A stretch of 64,000 nucleotides of DNA, taken from positions 120,455 to 184,454 of the forward strand of contig CAKZQC010000015.1 in assembly GCA_937139495.1 (NCBI GenBank), in the 5' to 3' direction. The DNA comes from an uncultured Saprospiraceae bacterium. GTDB lineage: Bacteria > Bacteroidota > Bacteroidia > Chitinophagales > Saprospiraceae. Below, piece by piece: positions 26,316-34,771 of this stretch (its first letter is position 1; every line of letters begins with the position of its first letter). A program made the position numbers and the translations under genes. The notes below the pieces were generated by a model, which was not told the origin of the DNA, ran no database searches, and worked only from the letters and a program-made list of their open reading frames with translations.

Positions 26316-27326
26316 TTACTCTAGTATGATATTTTTGAGTGCTTTTACCCATAAAGGGTGGTCGTTTAGACTGGCAACCAACTGCAGTTTTTCGCCCCCC
26401 ATTTTTTCAAATTCCTCTTGGTATTCGTCGCTAATCTCTACGGTCGTTTCCAAACAATCGGAAATAAAAGCAGGACATAAACACAAAATACGTTTGTCGC
26501 CAGCGTCTGCCCTTACTTGGAGTATATTGGGTGTGAATGGTTCTATCCAAGGCTCTTTGCCCAATCGAGACTGAAAAGAGGTCGTATATTGCCCTTCTTT
26601 GAGTCCCAGTTCTTTGACCAGCTCCTTGGTGGTGACATAACACTGTGCACTGTAGCAGTGGCGATTGTTTTCGGTCATATTCATGCAGCAATCTTTAGTC
26701 TTGTTGCAATGACTCTTGGAACGATCTGCTTTGACCATTTGCCTGACAGGCAATCCATGATAAGAAAACAGCACGTGGTCATAAGAAGCAATATCATGTT
26801 CTCTGGCACGAGCCGCAAAAGCGGCAATAAAATCAGGGTGGTCATAGAACGCTCCTACAAATTTGAGTTTTGGTATTGCCAATTCTTTGCTTAAGACACG
26901 CATGACTTCTTCATATACAGAACCTGTAGATGCAGAGGCATAATGAGGGAAGAGTGGCACAATCGTCAATTCAGATAATCCTGATTGCAACATATCTTTT
27001 AGTACTGTTTCAAGTGCTGGACTTTGGTATCGCATGGCGAGCTCTATCGAATACTCGTCGCTCATTTCTGCCCGAAGGAGGTCTCTCAATTTGTAACCAT
27101 ATACTTTGAGTGGCGAACCTTCTGCTGTCCAGAGTTCCTTGTAGGCTTCCGACGAAGGTTTGGAACGAAAAGGAGCAATAATACCTCGTACCAATAGATT
27201 GCGGCTAATAGGATTGACATCAATAACGCGTGGGTCTAATAAAAATTCTTTGAGATAGCGATAGACGGCTCCTCTAGTAGGTTCGTCAGGAGTTCCCAAG
27301 TTGACCAATAAAATACCTTTTTTCAT
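26316..27326 (-). CDS. hemH: Ferrochelatase HemH
   Basis: 336 residues from the ATG at 27326. A start 12 codons upstream exists, but MKKGILLVNLGTP is the normal family start. Signatures include LLDPRVID near the N-terminus, the catalytic histidine in FSYHGLPV, LTIVPLFPHYASASTGS, and the conserved glutamate in ETTVEI. A Cys-rich segment (SHCNKTKDCCMNMTEN and HCYSAQC) resembles the insertion in ferrochelatases that bind an iron-sulfur cluster. It inserts Fe2+ into protoporphyrin IX to make haem, which trHb in this window would use. It is transcribed alone. Confidence 0.95.
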   Translation of the reverse strand: MKKGILLVNLGTPDEPTRGAVYRYLKEFLLDPRVIDVNPISRNLLVRGIIAPFRSKPSSEAYKELWTAEGSPLKVYGYKLRDLLRAEMSDEYSIELAMRYQSPALETVLKDMLQSGLSELTIVPLFPHYASASTGSVYEEVMRVLSKELAIPKLKFVGAFYDHPDFIAAFAARAREHDIASYDHVLFSYHGLPVRQMVKADRSKSHCNKTKDCCMNMTENNRHCYSAQCYVTTKELVKELGLKEGQYTTSFQSRLGKEPWIEPFTPNILQVRADAGDKRILCLCPAFISDCLETTVEISDEYQEEFEKMGGEKLQLVASLNDHPLWVKALKNIILE

Positions 27327-27448
27327 GTAATGACTTTTATTTTTGAGGTCGGAATCGACCATTTTTTTGTAGCAATGTTCTGCTTCTATCTATAAAACAA
27401 ACAAAATAAGGAAAGGTTAAAACAGAATTTTAGTCTAGCCTACCTTTG

Positions 27449-28387
27449 TTAATAATTGCTTTGCAAACGATAAAGTAATTTGTACAATTTGTAATTGAAA
27501 GCAGGAGCGATATTGAGGTAAATACCATTGATCTCGATGCGGTCATCAAAATAAGCAAGGGTATTGATTTGGCTAAAGGATACTTGTGCTTTCTTGTGAA
27601 AGTGATGCTTCCAATAAATACCTTTGCTGGTCAATACAATGCCTTCTTTTCCTGATTTGAATAGCGTGTAATCTAGAAAAATCAAAGGCGTTTCGCCAGC
27701 AGAGGCTTCAAAAAATACTTTGCTAGCATTCTTTAGCTTTTGCAATGGAATTTCGATGGCACTCGTATAGATGGTCAAACTTTCTTGGTCGGGCTGCAAG
27801 TAGTCGATAAACATTTTTTGCTTGTTGACGGAAGTCAAATAACTGTCTTGATACTGAAGGATAGCCGTAGGCAAAGGGTGTGGTAATAAACTTTGAGCAT
27901 AAGACACAAAAAACAATTCTAGTAGAATACCAAAACGGCGTTCTATTTCTTTTTCGATAGCTGCAAAAGCCGTGTTTTGAGTCTGCTCAAAAATTTCTTC
28001 AAACTCTTGTGTCATCAATACCGTTGCTTCTTCCAAGTGCTGTTGCACGAAGTTGCTGTCCTGAAAAACGTGCAGAAACAAAGCCTCTTTTTCTTTTGCA
28101 TTTTCTTGTGCCAACACTAAGCAAAGCGCTACCCGAAAAGCTTCATGTAGTTGACTCGGCAAGGTAGGCATGTCCTCAAAGTTGAGTCCATAAACGGGCG
28201 TAATATAAGGGTTGGGTTGATATTGTACATTGATACCCGAACCGCAGGTCGAACAGAATCGAGCACCAGCAGGATTGACGGTATTGCAATCAAAACAAAC
28301 AATACCATCTCCACCTGCTTCCTTGCCACAATGGTGGCAAAATCGAGCAGTAGGCAAGAGGGGCGTGTGGCAGCTTTGACAGTTCAT
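27449..28387 (-). CDS. Double zinc-ribbon protein with a possible PH-like C-terminus
   Basis: 312 residues. Two N-terminal zinc ribbons carry paired Cys-x2-Cys knuckles: C-Q-S-C ... C-H-H-C (residues 3-20) and C-F-D-C ... C-S-T-C (about 31-48). A helical middle (about 70-190) follows. The last 110 residues alternate strands (VFFEASAGETPLIFLDYTL, GIVLTSKGIYWKH, ALAYFDD-like, IEINGIYLNI) and resemble a bacterial PH-like domain, ending in a helix. It is a cytoplasmic protein of unknown role. The TPR membrane protein gene 28415-28936 lies 27 nt upstream on the same strand, so they may work together. Confidence 0.75.
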   Translation of the reverse strand: MNCQSCHTPLLPTARFCHHCGKEAGGDGIVCFDCNTVNPAGARFCSTCGSGINVQYQPNPYITPVYGLNFEDMPTLPSQLHEAFRVALCLVLAQENAKEKEALFLHVFQDSNFVQQHLEEATVLMTQEFEEIFEQTQNTAFAAIEKEIERRFGILLELFFVSYAQSLLPHPLPTAILQYQDSYLTSVNKQKMFIDYLQPDQESLTIYTSAIEIPLQKLKNASKVFFEASAGETPLIFLDYTLFKSGKEGIVLTSKGIYWKHHFHKKAQVSFSQINTLAYFDDRIEINGIYLNIAPAFNYKLYKLLYRLQSNY

Positions 28388-28414
28388 GATAGAAGGCTAA
28401 TAAAATAGTAGATA

Positions 28415-28936
28415 CTAAACGGTTGCTAAGGCTTCTTGTAGCTCGGCAATACGTTGTTTGAGGTGCAAGTCAGGTGTAGAAATATTTTCTAGCGTTGCCA
28501 AATGGCGTTTGGCAGCGGTCCAGTCTTGTTTTTCGTAGGCAGCCCTAGCCAAATTATAATACAAAATTCCTTGTTCAGAAACAGGCAAATTGCCTATTTC
28601 GAGGGCTTTGGAGGCGTTTTCTTCTGCTGCTGTAGCGTCTTGACTGTAGGTGGCTATGAGCGACAAAGAAAAATAATAGTAGCCCTTGAATCGTTGGCTC
28701 AACCAATCTGGTCGTTTGATGCTCTGAATCAATTCTTGTGCTTTTGAAATATTGCCGTTGCGCAAAGCAGCTAGTACACTCAATATGGCACCGTGTCTGA
28801 AATGACCGAGCAATAAAATAGCAGCAGCACTAAGTAGCGCAATTCCTGATACTAGGTTGAGTTGGAGTGCCAAAACGACTATGCCAGCAGCAGCAAATAA
28901 TCCAATTAAAAGCAAACGAAGTTTGGGAGAAAACAT
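28415..28936 (-). CDS. Small membrane protein with TPR-like repeats
   Basis: 173 residues. Two hydrophobic segments at about 7-24 and 27-45 are followed by a cytoplasmic helical region with TPR spacing (FKGYYYFSLSLIATYSQDATAAEENASKAL, given in recognisable form, and ILYYNLARAAYEKQDWTAAKRHL). It is a smaller relative of the protein encoded at 29028-29651: same topology, W-L-x-x-x-x-K-G-Y-Y-Y versus W-L-K-F-S-Y-H-G-M-Y-Y. It is probably a scaffold; no enzyme motif is seen. Confidence 0.75.
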   Translation of the reverse strand: MFSPKLRLLLIGLFAAAGIVVLALQLNLVSGIALLSAAAILLLGHFRHGAILSVLAALRNGNISKAQELIQSIKRPDWLSQRFKGYYYFSLSLIATYSQDATAAEENASKALEIGNLPVSEQGILYYNLARAAYEKQDWTAAKRHLATLENISTPDLHLKQRIAELQEALATV

Positions 28937-28963
28937 AGCAAAAAGAAGATAAAAACGGAACGA

Positions 28964-29010
28964 AAAAAATATTAGCGGCAGTCTCTAGTAAACTACCGCT
29001 AATATTTTTT
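28964..29010. terminator. Terminator of the 29028-29651 gene
   Basis: AAAAAATATTAGCGG pairs with CCGCTAATATTTTTT, with further partial pairing towards a loop of about ten nt. It lies directly downstream of the minus-strand stop at 29028. Confidence 0.85.
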
Positions 29011-29027
29011 TTAAAAACTACTGTGAG

Positions 29028-29651
29028 TTATCTTTTCTTGCCACGTCCTCTTTTCATATAGCCTTGGCTCATGGCAGAACGCTGTGCTTTTTTGCCTGTC
29101 ATTTGGCGCTGTTGAGGGTGCGTGCCATTCAGCATCATACCGACTTGCTCTATGTTTTGTTTGATTTCCAACTGCGTTACTTTTAGTTTATTCGCTTTGG
29201 CGTACAGCTCTTTTACTTTGTGCGTGTTTTTGCGCATACCATAGATATTCATCAATTGCAAGTAAATCATGGCTTTGAAGTCGTCTTGCAAATCTAAAGT
29301 AAGTGCTTTGTTGGCATACATTTCTGTCGTCTTGTAGTCTTTTTTCTGGAAGGCAATATTACACTTAATCAAGTAATACATACCGTGGTAGCTAAATTTG
29401 AGCCACTCAGGTTTCCAAGTATAAGACAACATTTTTTCTGCTCCATCAAAGTCGCCAATCTGCAATTGCATAGCAGCGGCATTGACCGTACCGATAAGCA
29501 TGTATTTGACGAGTAAAATCAAGGACACCAAAATAGGAATCCAAGCTCCTGCAAATCCTGCATAGAGGTACAACGGAACGATAGAAACTACCGAAATGAT
29601 GAAAATAATAAATTGACGCTTGAGCGTAAAAAAACGCATAAATCCAATCAT
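29028..29651 (-). CDS. Membrane protein with TPR-like repeats (paralogue of 28415-28936)
   Basis: 207 residues from the ATG at 29651 (MIGFMRFF). A longer frame to 29729 adds 26 residues without a plausible signal, so I rejected it. Two close membrane segments lie at about 13-35 and 38-57, then TPR-like helices (MYYLIKCNIAFQKKDYKTTEMYANKAL) and a very basic C-terminus (Y-M-K-R-G-R-G-K-K-R) that could touch nucleic acid or phospholipid. Function is unknown. A terminator separates it from the related gene. Confidence 0.72.
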   Translation of the reverse strand: MIGFMRFFTLKRQFIIFIISVVSIVPLYLYAGFAGAWIPILVSLILLVKYMLIGTVNAAAMQLQIGDFDGAEKMLSYTWKPEWLKFSYHGMYYLIKCNIAFQKKDYKTTEMYANKALTLDLQDDFKAMIYLQLMNIYGMRKNTHKVKELYAKANKLKVTQLEIKQNIEQVGMMLNGTHPQQRQMTGKKAQRSAMSQGYMKRGRGKKR

Positions 29652-29856
29652 GGTCTTTATTTTTGTGTTTGTGAGAACAACAGCTACGGTATGCAATATT
29701 GCATAAAAATGCCGTGGAATAGCTGTCAAAAAGTCTGCAAAGATACTAAATATTTTGCTAGAGCAGGCTGCAAAATATTTTTTTTTGTCTAGTACTTAGG
29801 AAGTAGCTTACGTATTGACGACGAATTGACAAAAGTAGGTCTATTTTTGGAGTTCT

Positions 29857-30357
29857 TTAATGTGTCCGTACAAAATAGCCTGTTTCTTTGTTTTTGCGTA
29901 CGTTGTCCCATTCAAAACACTCGCCGTGCATGGAAATATAAACGCCAGCAGGCATACATTGAACAAATGCCAAAGAAGAACCTAGATTAAAGAACCCATC
30001 GGAAGACATGCCGAATTTGTAAGGAATAATTGCTCCAACCAATACGATGGTTTTGTTGATTTGCTTCTGCGATAACAAGGCAGCGGTTTCGACCATCGTA
30101 TCCGTGCCGTGGGTGATAATGATGTGGTCAAATTTGCTTTTTTCGCAATTTCGAGCAATATTCTCTCGGTCTTGTTCGGTCATTTCCAGACTATCAATCA
30201 TCATCAGTGTACGTACTGTAATATCCAAAGTAGAACGCCCACGTTCAAACATTTCGGGCAAGTGTGTATCTTTGAAATACAGTTCGCCATTAATCAAATT
30301 GTATTCTTTGTCGAATGTACCACCTGTAACCAAGGCAAGAATTTTTTTCTTTTCCAT
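29857..30357 (-). CDS. Single-domain asparaginase/glutaminase-like protein
   Basis: 166 residues from MEKKKILAL (ATG 30357; a start four codons earlier is possible). Both active-site elements of type I/II asparaginases are in place: T-G-G-T-F near the N-terminus with the nucleophile Thr, and H-G-T-D-T-M with the second Thr/Asp. The usual C-terminal domain (about 150 residues) is absent, but single-domain asparaginase-like proteins of this length exist, so I do not call it a fragment. Activity is uncertain because part of the active site is normally completed by the C-terminal domain of a neighbour. It lies 21 nt after the AtoE-type transporter gene and is probably cotranscribed. Confidence 0.82.
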   Translation of the reverse strand: MEKKKILALVTGGTFDKEYNLINGELYFKDTHLPEMFERGRSTLDITVRTLMMIDSLEMTEQDRENIARNCEKSKFDHIIITHGTDTMVETAALLSQKQINKTIVLVGAIIPYKFGMSSDGFFNLGSSLAFVQCMPAGVYISMHGECFEWDNVRKNKETGYFVRTH

Positions 30358-30378
30358 AATGCTCTGCAATAAATTTGA

Positions 30379-31755
30379 TTAAAAAAGTAATAAAACGGTA
30401 CAAAAAATCAGTACACCTAATAGAAACAAGAACAAGCTGTACGGCAAAATTTCTTTTGCCTTAAGTCCTGTTACACCCAAAAGTGGCAACGCCCAAAAGG
30501 GCTGTAGCATATTGGTCACTTGGTCGCCATAGCTCAACGCCAATATACTATTGGACATTGGATACTGCAACTGTGCAGACGTTTCTATCAAAATAGGTGC
30601 TTGTACCAACCATTGTCCGCCACCGCTTGGCACAAATATATTAACTAATCCTGCCGAAAAGAAAGTAAAAACAGGAAAAGTGGTTGAGGTGGAAATTTCT
30701 ACAAAAAATTGAGATACCAAATCTGCCAATCCACTGCCTATCATGATGCCCATAATCCCTGCGTAGAAAGGGAATTGAGTCATAATACCAATGCTGCCGC
30801 CAACGCCTTTTGTTATGGCTTGATTAAATTTGAAAAAACTACCATGTAACAAGATTGCGAGCGAAAATAATAGAAATATAATATAGTTGGGGTTGATGAA
30901 ACTAAATGTCCAATCAAAGCTTTCGCCATTGAGCACAGGATAAAAGACGACTTTGTAAACGGAGGTGAAAAGCATGACACTGCCTAACAAAAAAGATAAT
31001 ATCCGAGCGTGGTCGAGTCGTTCGGCTCCTTCTAATTTTGCTTCATTGATGGGTTTTAGGATTTTATTTTCGCTGATCTTGATATAAATAGGTTTGCTTT
31101 TGACTCGACTGCCGAGCCAAAACATAGCGATAGGCAGAATGACAATAAGTAGTAAAATAGCAACCAAATTCATGGTCGAAAAAATGGTTTCGTTGAAAGA
31201 AATGATACCAATTTGTGCCTCAAATTCATGTCCTGCTTCTGCGACCTTGAGCGGGGCAGAACCCGACAAACCACCATGCCAAACCATCATGCCCGAATAT
31301 CCAGCAGCGCCAATGAGTGGATAATTGAGTGGAATGTTGTTTTTTAGGGCATTTTCGCCTACTTTTCGGGCAAATATAGCACCCAGAACGAGTGCAAATG
31401 CCCAGTTGAATAACGCTAATAAAATAGTAATAAACGTCACTAAAGCGGCTGCCTTGGCGGTGCTATCGCAATACTTGACCAACGATTGGATAAGGTAGTC
31501 GGCGGCACGAGTGAGTGCCAAGGCATGACCCAATACCAAAATGAGCATCATTTGCATGGCAAATTCCAAGAAATTGAAAAAACCACCCTCCCAATGCAGC
31601 AGCAGTTGCGTGAAATGAGACTGTTTGCTATCCAAAATAGGTTCCGTAAATACTAGCGCAAGTACTAGCGTAATAGCAGTAAGCAAAATAGCGATGGTGA
31701 ACGGACTGGGGAGTATCCGTTGAGCCGTTCGGACAAATTTTTCGGAAAAAGACAT
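30379..31755 (-). CDS. AtoE/TIGR00366-type short-chain fatty acid transporter
   Basis: 458 residues with 10-12 membrane segments. The family N-terminus (R-x-A-x-R-I-L-P-S-P-F-T-I-A) is followed by NWAFALVLGAIFARKVG, AAGYSGMMVWHGGLSGSAPL, and the late F-V-P-S-G-G-G-Q-W-L-V-Q-A-P and Y-G-D-Q-V-T-N-M-L-Q-P-F-W-A-L-P motifs. Members are thought to import short-chain fatty acids such as acetoacetate or butyrate. The asparaginase-like gene follows, while no CoA-transferase gene is adjacent, so the substrate is left open. Confidence 0.9.
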   Translation of the reverse strand: MSFSEKFVRTAQRILPSPFTIAILLTAITLVLALVFTEPILDSKQSHFTQLLLHWEGGFFNFLEFAMQMMLILVLGHALALTRAADYLIQSLVKYCDSTAKAAALVTFITILLALFNWAFALVLGAIFARKVGENALKNNIPLNYPLIGAAGYSGMMVWHGGLSGSAPLKVAEAGHEFEAQIGIISFNETIFSTMNLVAILLLIVILPIAMFWLGSRVKSKPIYIKISENKILKPINEAKLEGAERLDHARILSFLLGSVMLFTSVYKVVFYPVLNGESFDWTFSFINPNYIIFLLFSLAILLHGSFFKFNQAITKGVGGSIGIMTQFPFYAGIMGIMIGSGLADLVSQFFVEISTSTTFPVFTFFSAGLVNIFVPSGGGQWLVQAPILIETSAQLQYPMSNSILALSYGDQVTNMLQPFWALPLLGVTGLKAKEILPYSLFLFLLGVLIFCTVLLLF

Positions 31756-31833
31756 AAAAGCAAGTTAGCGAAGCAATAAAATACTATCCAAAATAATCAA
31801 AACTCGCTATTAATGAAGGAAATTATAAATTAA

Positions 31834-32382
31834 TTAGTACCAATTAACAGCAGGCGTGATTGCTATATACTTATAGCCCGAAATACTTGTCATTTCTACT
31901 TTGAATACGTGCGTAGAACCGCTAGTAGGCTTTTGTAGGACTTCAAAAACGGCATCGCCATAAGCATTGTCATACTGAAACGAAATCATGTTGTAGGTCG
32001 ATAAATCTTGCCCATTGTATTCAATAATACTGTTGAGCGATGTATTGGGTGGAAAATTTCCAAAAGCGGCATTGCTCGTAATATTAATGCTAGAGATAGG
32101 GTCTTTCATACCTTGATAACCATCAGGTTCGCAGCGAGTGGCAGTCGCACTGCTGACAAAAGGATTATTGCCATAAGGCAACAAAGCATCGGAAAGGTAG
32201 GAAATGTCTAAATCTGCTATGATGCTCAATGTGGCCGTTCGGACGCTTGAATCTCTACGGTCGTAGTCCTGAATACTCAATTTCATAGTGCCAAATTCCC
32301 AATAAGGGTCATTAGGACAACAACTAAAAAGAATAGCAAAAAGGCTAGTAGATAGTAAAAAAGTAAGTAGTATTTTTTTCAT
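31834..32382 (-). CDS. Lipoprotein of unknown function
   Basis: 182 residues. A lipoprotein signal (MKKILLTFLLSTSLFAILFSC) has the lipidated Cys at 21. The mature part is rich in Ser, Thr and Asn and appears beta-structured (FGTMKLSIQDYDRRD, TATLSIIADLDISYL). It ends in a Trp-Tyr pair, a common end in Bacteroidota envelope proteins. No family is recognised. It is probably exposed on the periplasmic or outer face of the outer membrane and stands as a single gene. Confidence 0.75.
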   Translation of the reverse strand: MKKILLTFLLSTSLFAILFSCCPNDPYWEFGTMKLSIQDYDRRDSSVRTATLSIIADLDISYLSDALLPYGNNPFVSSATATRCEPDGYQGMKDPISSINITSNAAFGNFPPNTSLNSIIEYNGQDLSTYNMISFQYDNAYGDAVFEVLQKPTSGSTHVFKVEMTSISGYKYIAITPAVNWY

Positions 32383-32649
32383 GAAAAGGATTTGTTTTGA
32401 ATGGAGATAAAATAGTTTTAGATGGAATAGCTAGCAGCAAAAAAAGTTCCAAAACGTTAGTTTTTTTATTTCAAGTGAGCAAACAAATTTTTATTTTGAA
32501 GTTAATTTTTTAGATGAACTAGAATAGCTGCTGTCCGCTAAGTTTTGTTATTTTTGGGGTGTATTATCAAATCATAGTAGCAATTATGATATAGGAAGTA
32601 GTTTAATTGATATTGTAAATTACGAATATACTAATTAAATAACAACAAG

Positions 32650-33294
32650 ATGACTAGTGCGGAAAAGATAGCAATACAAACAAAATTCCTCGAGCAAGGT
32701 GAAGAGGTAAATAAATTATATTGGAATAACTTAAACGGAATTCCTAAAATTAGTATAGTGCAAATGGGATTTAGTTCCACTACTACAGAAGGTGATATTA
32801 GGCGTTTTTATGTTAGGTGGCGTCTTGCTTGCTCTTTCAATAACATTGATCTGATAGGGTACAAAAATGCCACTGCTAATAGTTATACCAATTTGACTAG
32901 AGTATTTTTTACTTTCACTGCTTTCGAGCGATTTGCTAAAGTGATGAAGGGTGGGAAGTGGTATGATTGTACCGAATTAATAGAAGAAAAAGACATAGTT
33001 GTTTTGTATGAACTTTTTGAAAAATTAAATAAAAATGGTAAATTTTTAGAATTCTTGACAAATGGATCTAGTGAAGCTCTAATAGAGCGATTGGATAAAT
33101 TAAAAAACGGGTACAAAGGAGAAATTTTGGCAGTAGCAGCAGCTATGAGACATAAATTCTCTCATGGACATCTATCAGGACTACCACAAGGAGTTTTACC
33201 AATGAATGAATTTAGTTTCAAAATATCATTGGTACTATTAGAAACTATGATAAGAGAATTTTCGAAAAAGGTTAATTCAATAGAAACAGTTTAA
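32650..33294 (+). CDS. AT-rich hypothetical protein with a possible HEPN motif
   Basis: 214 residues, all-alpha in appearance, without a signal or membrane segment. Near the end, R167-H-K-F-S-H172 matches the R-x4-H pattern of HEPN RNases, including a polar residue after Arg, in a helix (LAVAAAMRHKFSHGHLSG). The preceding helices are charged. The DNA is more AT-rich than its neighbours, which fits acquisition. It ends 8 nt before the SWIM-domain gene and may share a transcript. The HEPN reading is based on one motif and is tentative; a plain helical protein is the alternative. Confidence 0.6.
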   Translation: MTSAEKIAIQTKFLEQGEEVNKLYWNNLNGIPKISIVQMGFSSTTTEGDIRRFYVRWRLACSFNNIDLIGYKNATANSYTNLTRVFFTFTAFERFAKVMKGGKWYDCTELIEEKDIVVLYELFEKLNKNGKFLEFLTNGSSEALIERLDKLKNGYKGEILAVAAAMRHKFSHGHLSGLPQGVLPMNEFSFKISLVLLETMIREFSKKVNSIETV

Positions 33295-33302
33295 TCAACA
33301 TT

Positions 33303-34637
33303 ATGGCACAATGGACAGAAGAACAAGTCGTCAGCCTTTCGCCCAACGAAGGAACGACTCGACGAGGCAGACCACTCGCTAACTCTAGCAAGTGGGAGGT
33401 GTTGGCGACGGATTATCAGGCGATTTGGGGACTCTGCAAAGGGTCTGGAAAGAACCCTTACAAAGCACAAGTGAATCTCCAAACGACTACGTTTGCGTGT
33501 AGTTGCCCTGTGCGAGCATTGCCGTGCAAACACTTGATGGGGCTGATGCTTTTGTACGCCAAAGGCAGTGGTAATTTCAAACATTTGCCACCGCCCGACT
33601 GGATAAAAATACCCAAAGCTGCGGTAGCCGTAGCCGAAAATACGACGGCTGCGCCTAGTATCGAAGATCTACAAAAAGCAGCAGCAGCCAAAGCAAAACG
33701 TTGGGAAAAGCGATTGGAGCTGATGGAAAGTGGCTTGTCGGAGCTGCAACTGTGGTTAGAAGATGTAATCCGCCAAGGGGTAGCCAATATGCCGATGCAG
33801 CAAGCTGATTTTTGGTACAGCATAGCTGCCAAAATGGTCGATGCCAAATTGCCGAGACTGAGCTCGTTTCTGAAAGAAACCCACCAAATGATACTTCAAT
33901 CAGAAGATTGGCTAGAGCCTGCGGTGGCACGTTTGGGTGAGCTGCAACTGTGGATTACTACTTTTGAGCAACGGGAACAATTGCCGCCTGTACTACAAGA
34001 AGAGTTGTATTCGGCATTGGGCAAAACCACCAAAAAAGCGGATATATTGGCTACGCACCCCAAAGTAAAAGGAACTTGGTTGGTGCTGACGGTAGTCAAC
34101 CAACTAGACGTAGAAGGAAGAGATTACCGCAAGGTGTGGCTACAAAACCTAGAAACAGGCAAATTTGCCTTGATTTTGGATTATAGTTTTGGTGGAATGG
34201 GCTATGAGCAGCAATATTTTTCGGGGACGGTCATCAAGGCTGCTTTGGTCTATTATTCGTCCAACTTTGCTCAACGAGCCATTTGCGAAAGCTATGAAAT
34301 AGTCGATATAGATAATTTGCCTGCCGTAGGTATTACCGCTAACTTTGAAGCACTTTTGGAGGCTTATGCCAATGCGTTGAATATAAGTCCGTGGCTGGTG
34401 AATTTGCCTGTTTTGTTGACCGATATTGTCCCACATTACTACAAAGAAAAGGACCAAATACAACTGGTAGATGCGACTCAAAATAGCTTGCCTATTCGAT
34501 TGCTAGATGATACGGCTCAATGGAAACTATTGGCAGTCAGTGGCGGCAATCCTTTGACGGTTTTTGGAGAGTGGGACGGAACGGCTTTTGTGCCGTTGTC
34601 GGTCATAGATGCACAGGAAGGTGTGGTGCTATTATAA
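33303..34637 (+). CDS. SWIM zinc-finger domain protein
   Basis: 444 residues. The SWIM motif C-S-C-P (x6) L-P-C-K-H-L lies at about residues 60-72 in VNLQTTTFACSCPVRALPCK, providing the Cys-x-Cys-xn-Cys-x-His zinc ligands. The upstream W-x-V-L-A-T-D-Y-Q-A-I-W-G-L-C-K-G-S-G-K-x-P-Y is typical of the Bacteroidota group of these proteins. The remaining 350 residues are helical, then beta-rich, and unassigned. Related genes often neighbour MoxR ATPase and VWA-domain genes; these are missing here. It probably binds nucleic acid or protein. Confidence 0.85.
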   Translation: MAQWTEEQVVSLSPNEGTTRRGRPLANSSKWEVLATDYQAIWGLCKGSGKNPYKAQVNLQTTTFACSCPVRALPCKHLMGLMLLYAKGSGNFKHLPPPDWIKIPKAAVAVAENTTAAPSIEDLQKAAAAKAKRWEKRLELMESGLSELQLWLEDVIRQGVANMPMQQADFWYSIAAKMVDAKLPRLSSFLKETHQMILQSEDWLEPAVARLGELQLWITTFEQREQLPPVLQEELYSALGKTTKKADILATHPKVKGTWLVLTVVNQLDVEGRDYRKVWLQNLETGKFALILDYSFGGMGYEQQYFSGTVIKAALVYYSSNFAQRAICESYEIVDIDNLPAVGITANFEALLEAYANALNISPWLVNLPVLLTDIVPHYYKEKDQIQLVDATQNSLPIRLLDDTAQWKLLAVSGGNPLTVFGEWDGTAFVPLSVIDAQEGVVLL

Positions 34638-34680
34638 GGTATAATTTAGCCGCTTTTCGATGATTTGTTGCAAAAATTTT

Positions 34681-34688
34681 TATCTTTG
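34681..34688 (+). promoter_or_regulatory. Candidate -7 box (TATCTTTG) upstream of the carboxylase gene
   Basis: A match to TAnnTTTG, 84 nt before the start. The nearest TTTG (34664) leaves only 13 nt, shorter than the usual 19-21, so this is uncertain. Confidence 0.3.
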
Positions 34689-34771
34689 TTTCACTCAATA
34701 ATACACCAAAATGCAAATAGTTTAGACTGTTGCATTCGCAAATAAATAGCTAAATAAACGATATAGAACTT

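Noticed and set aside
29857..30357. Asparaginase-like gene as a truncated pseudogene
   Set aside because: Single-domain proteins of this length with both Thr motifs are known to me as a group, and no remnant of a C-terminal domain follows.
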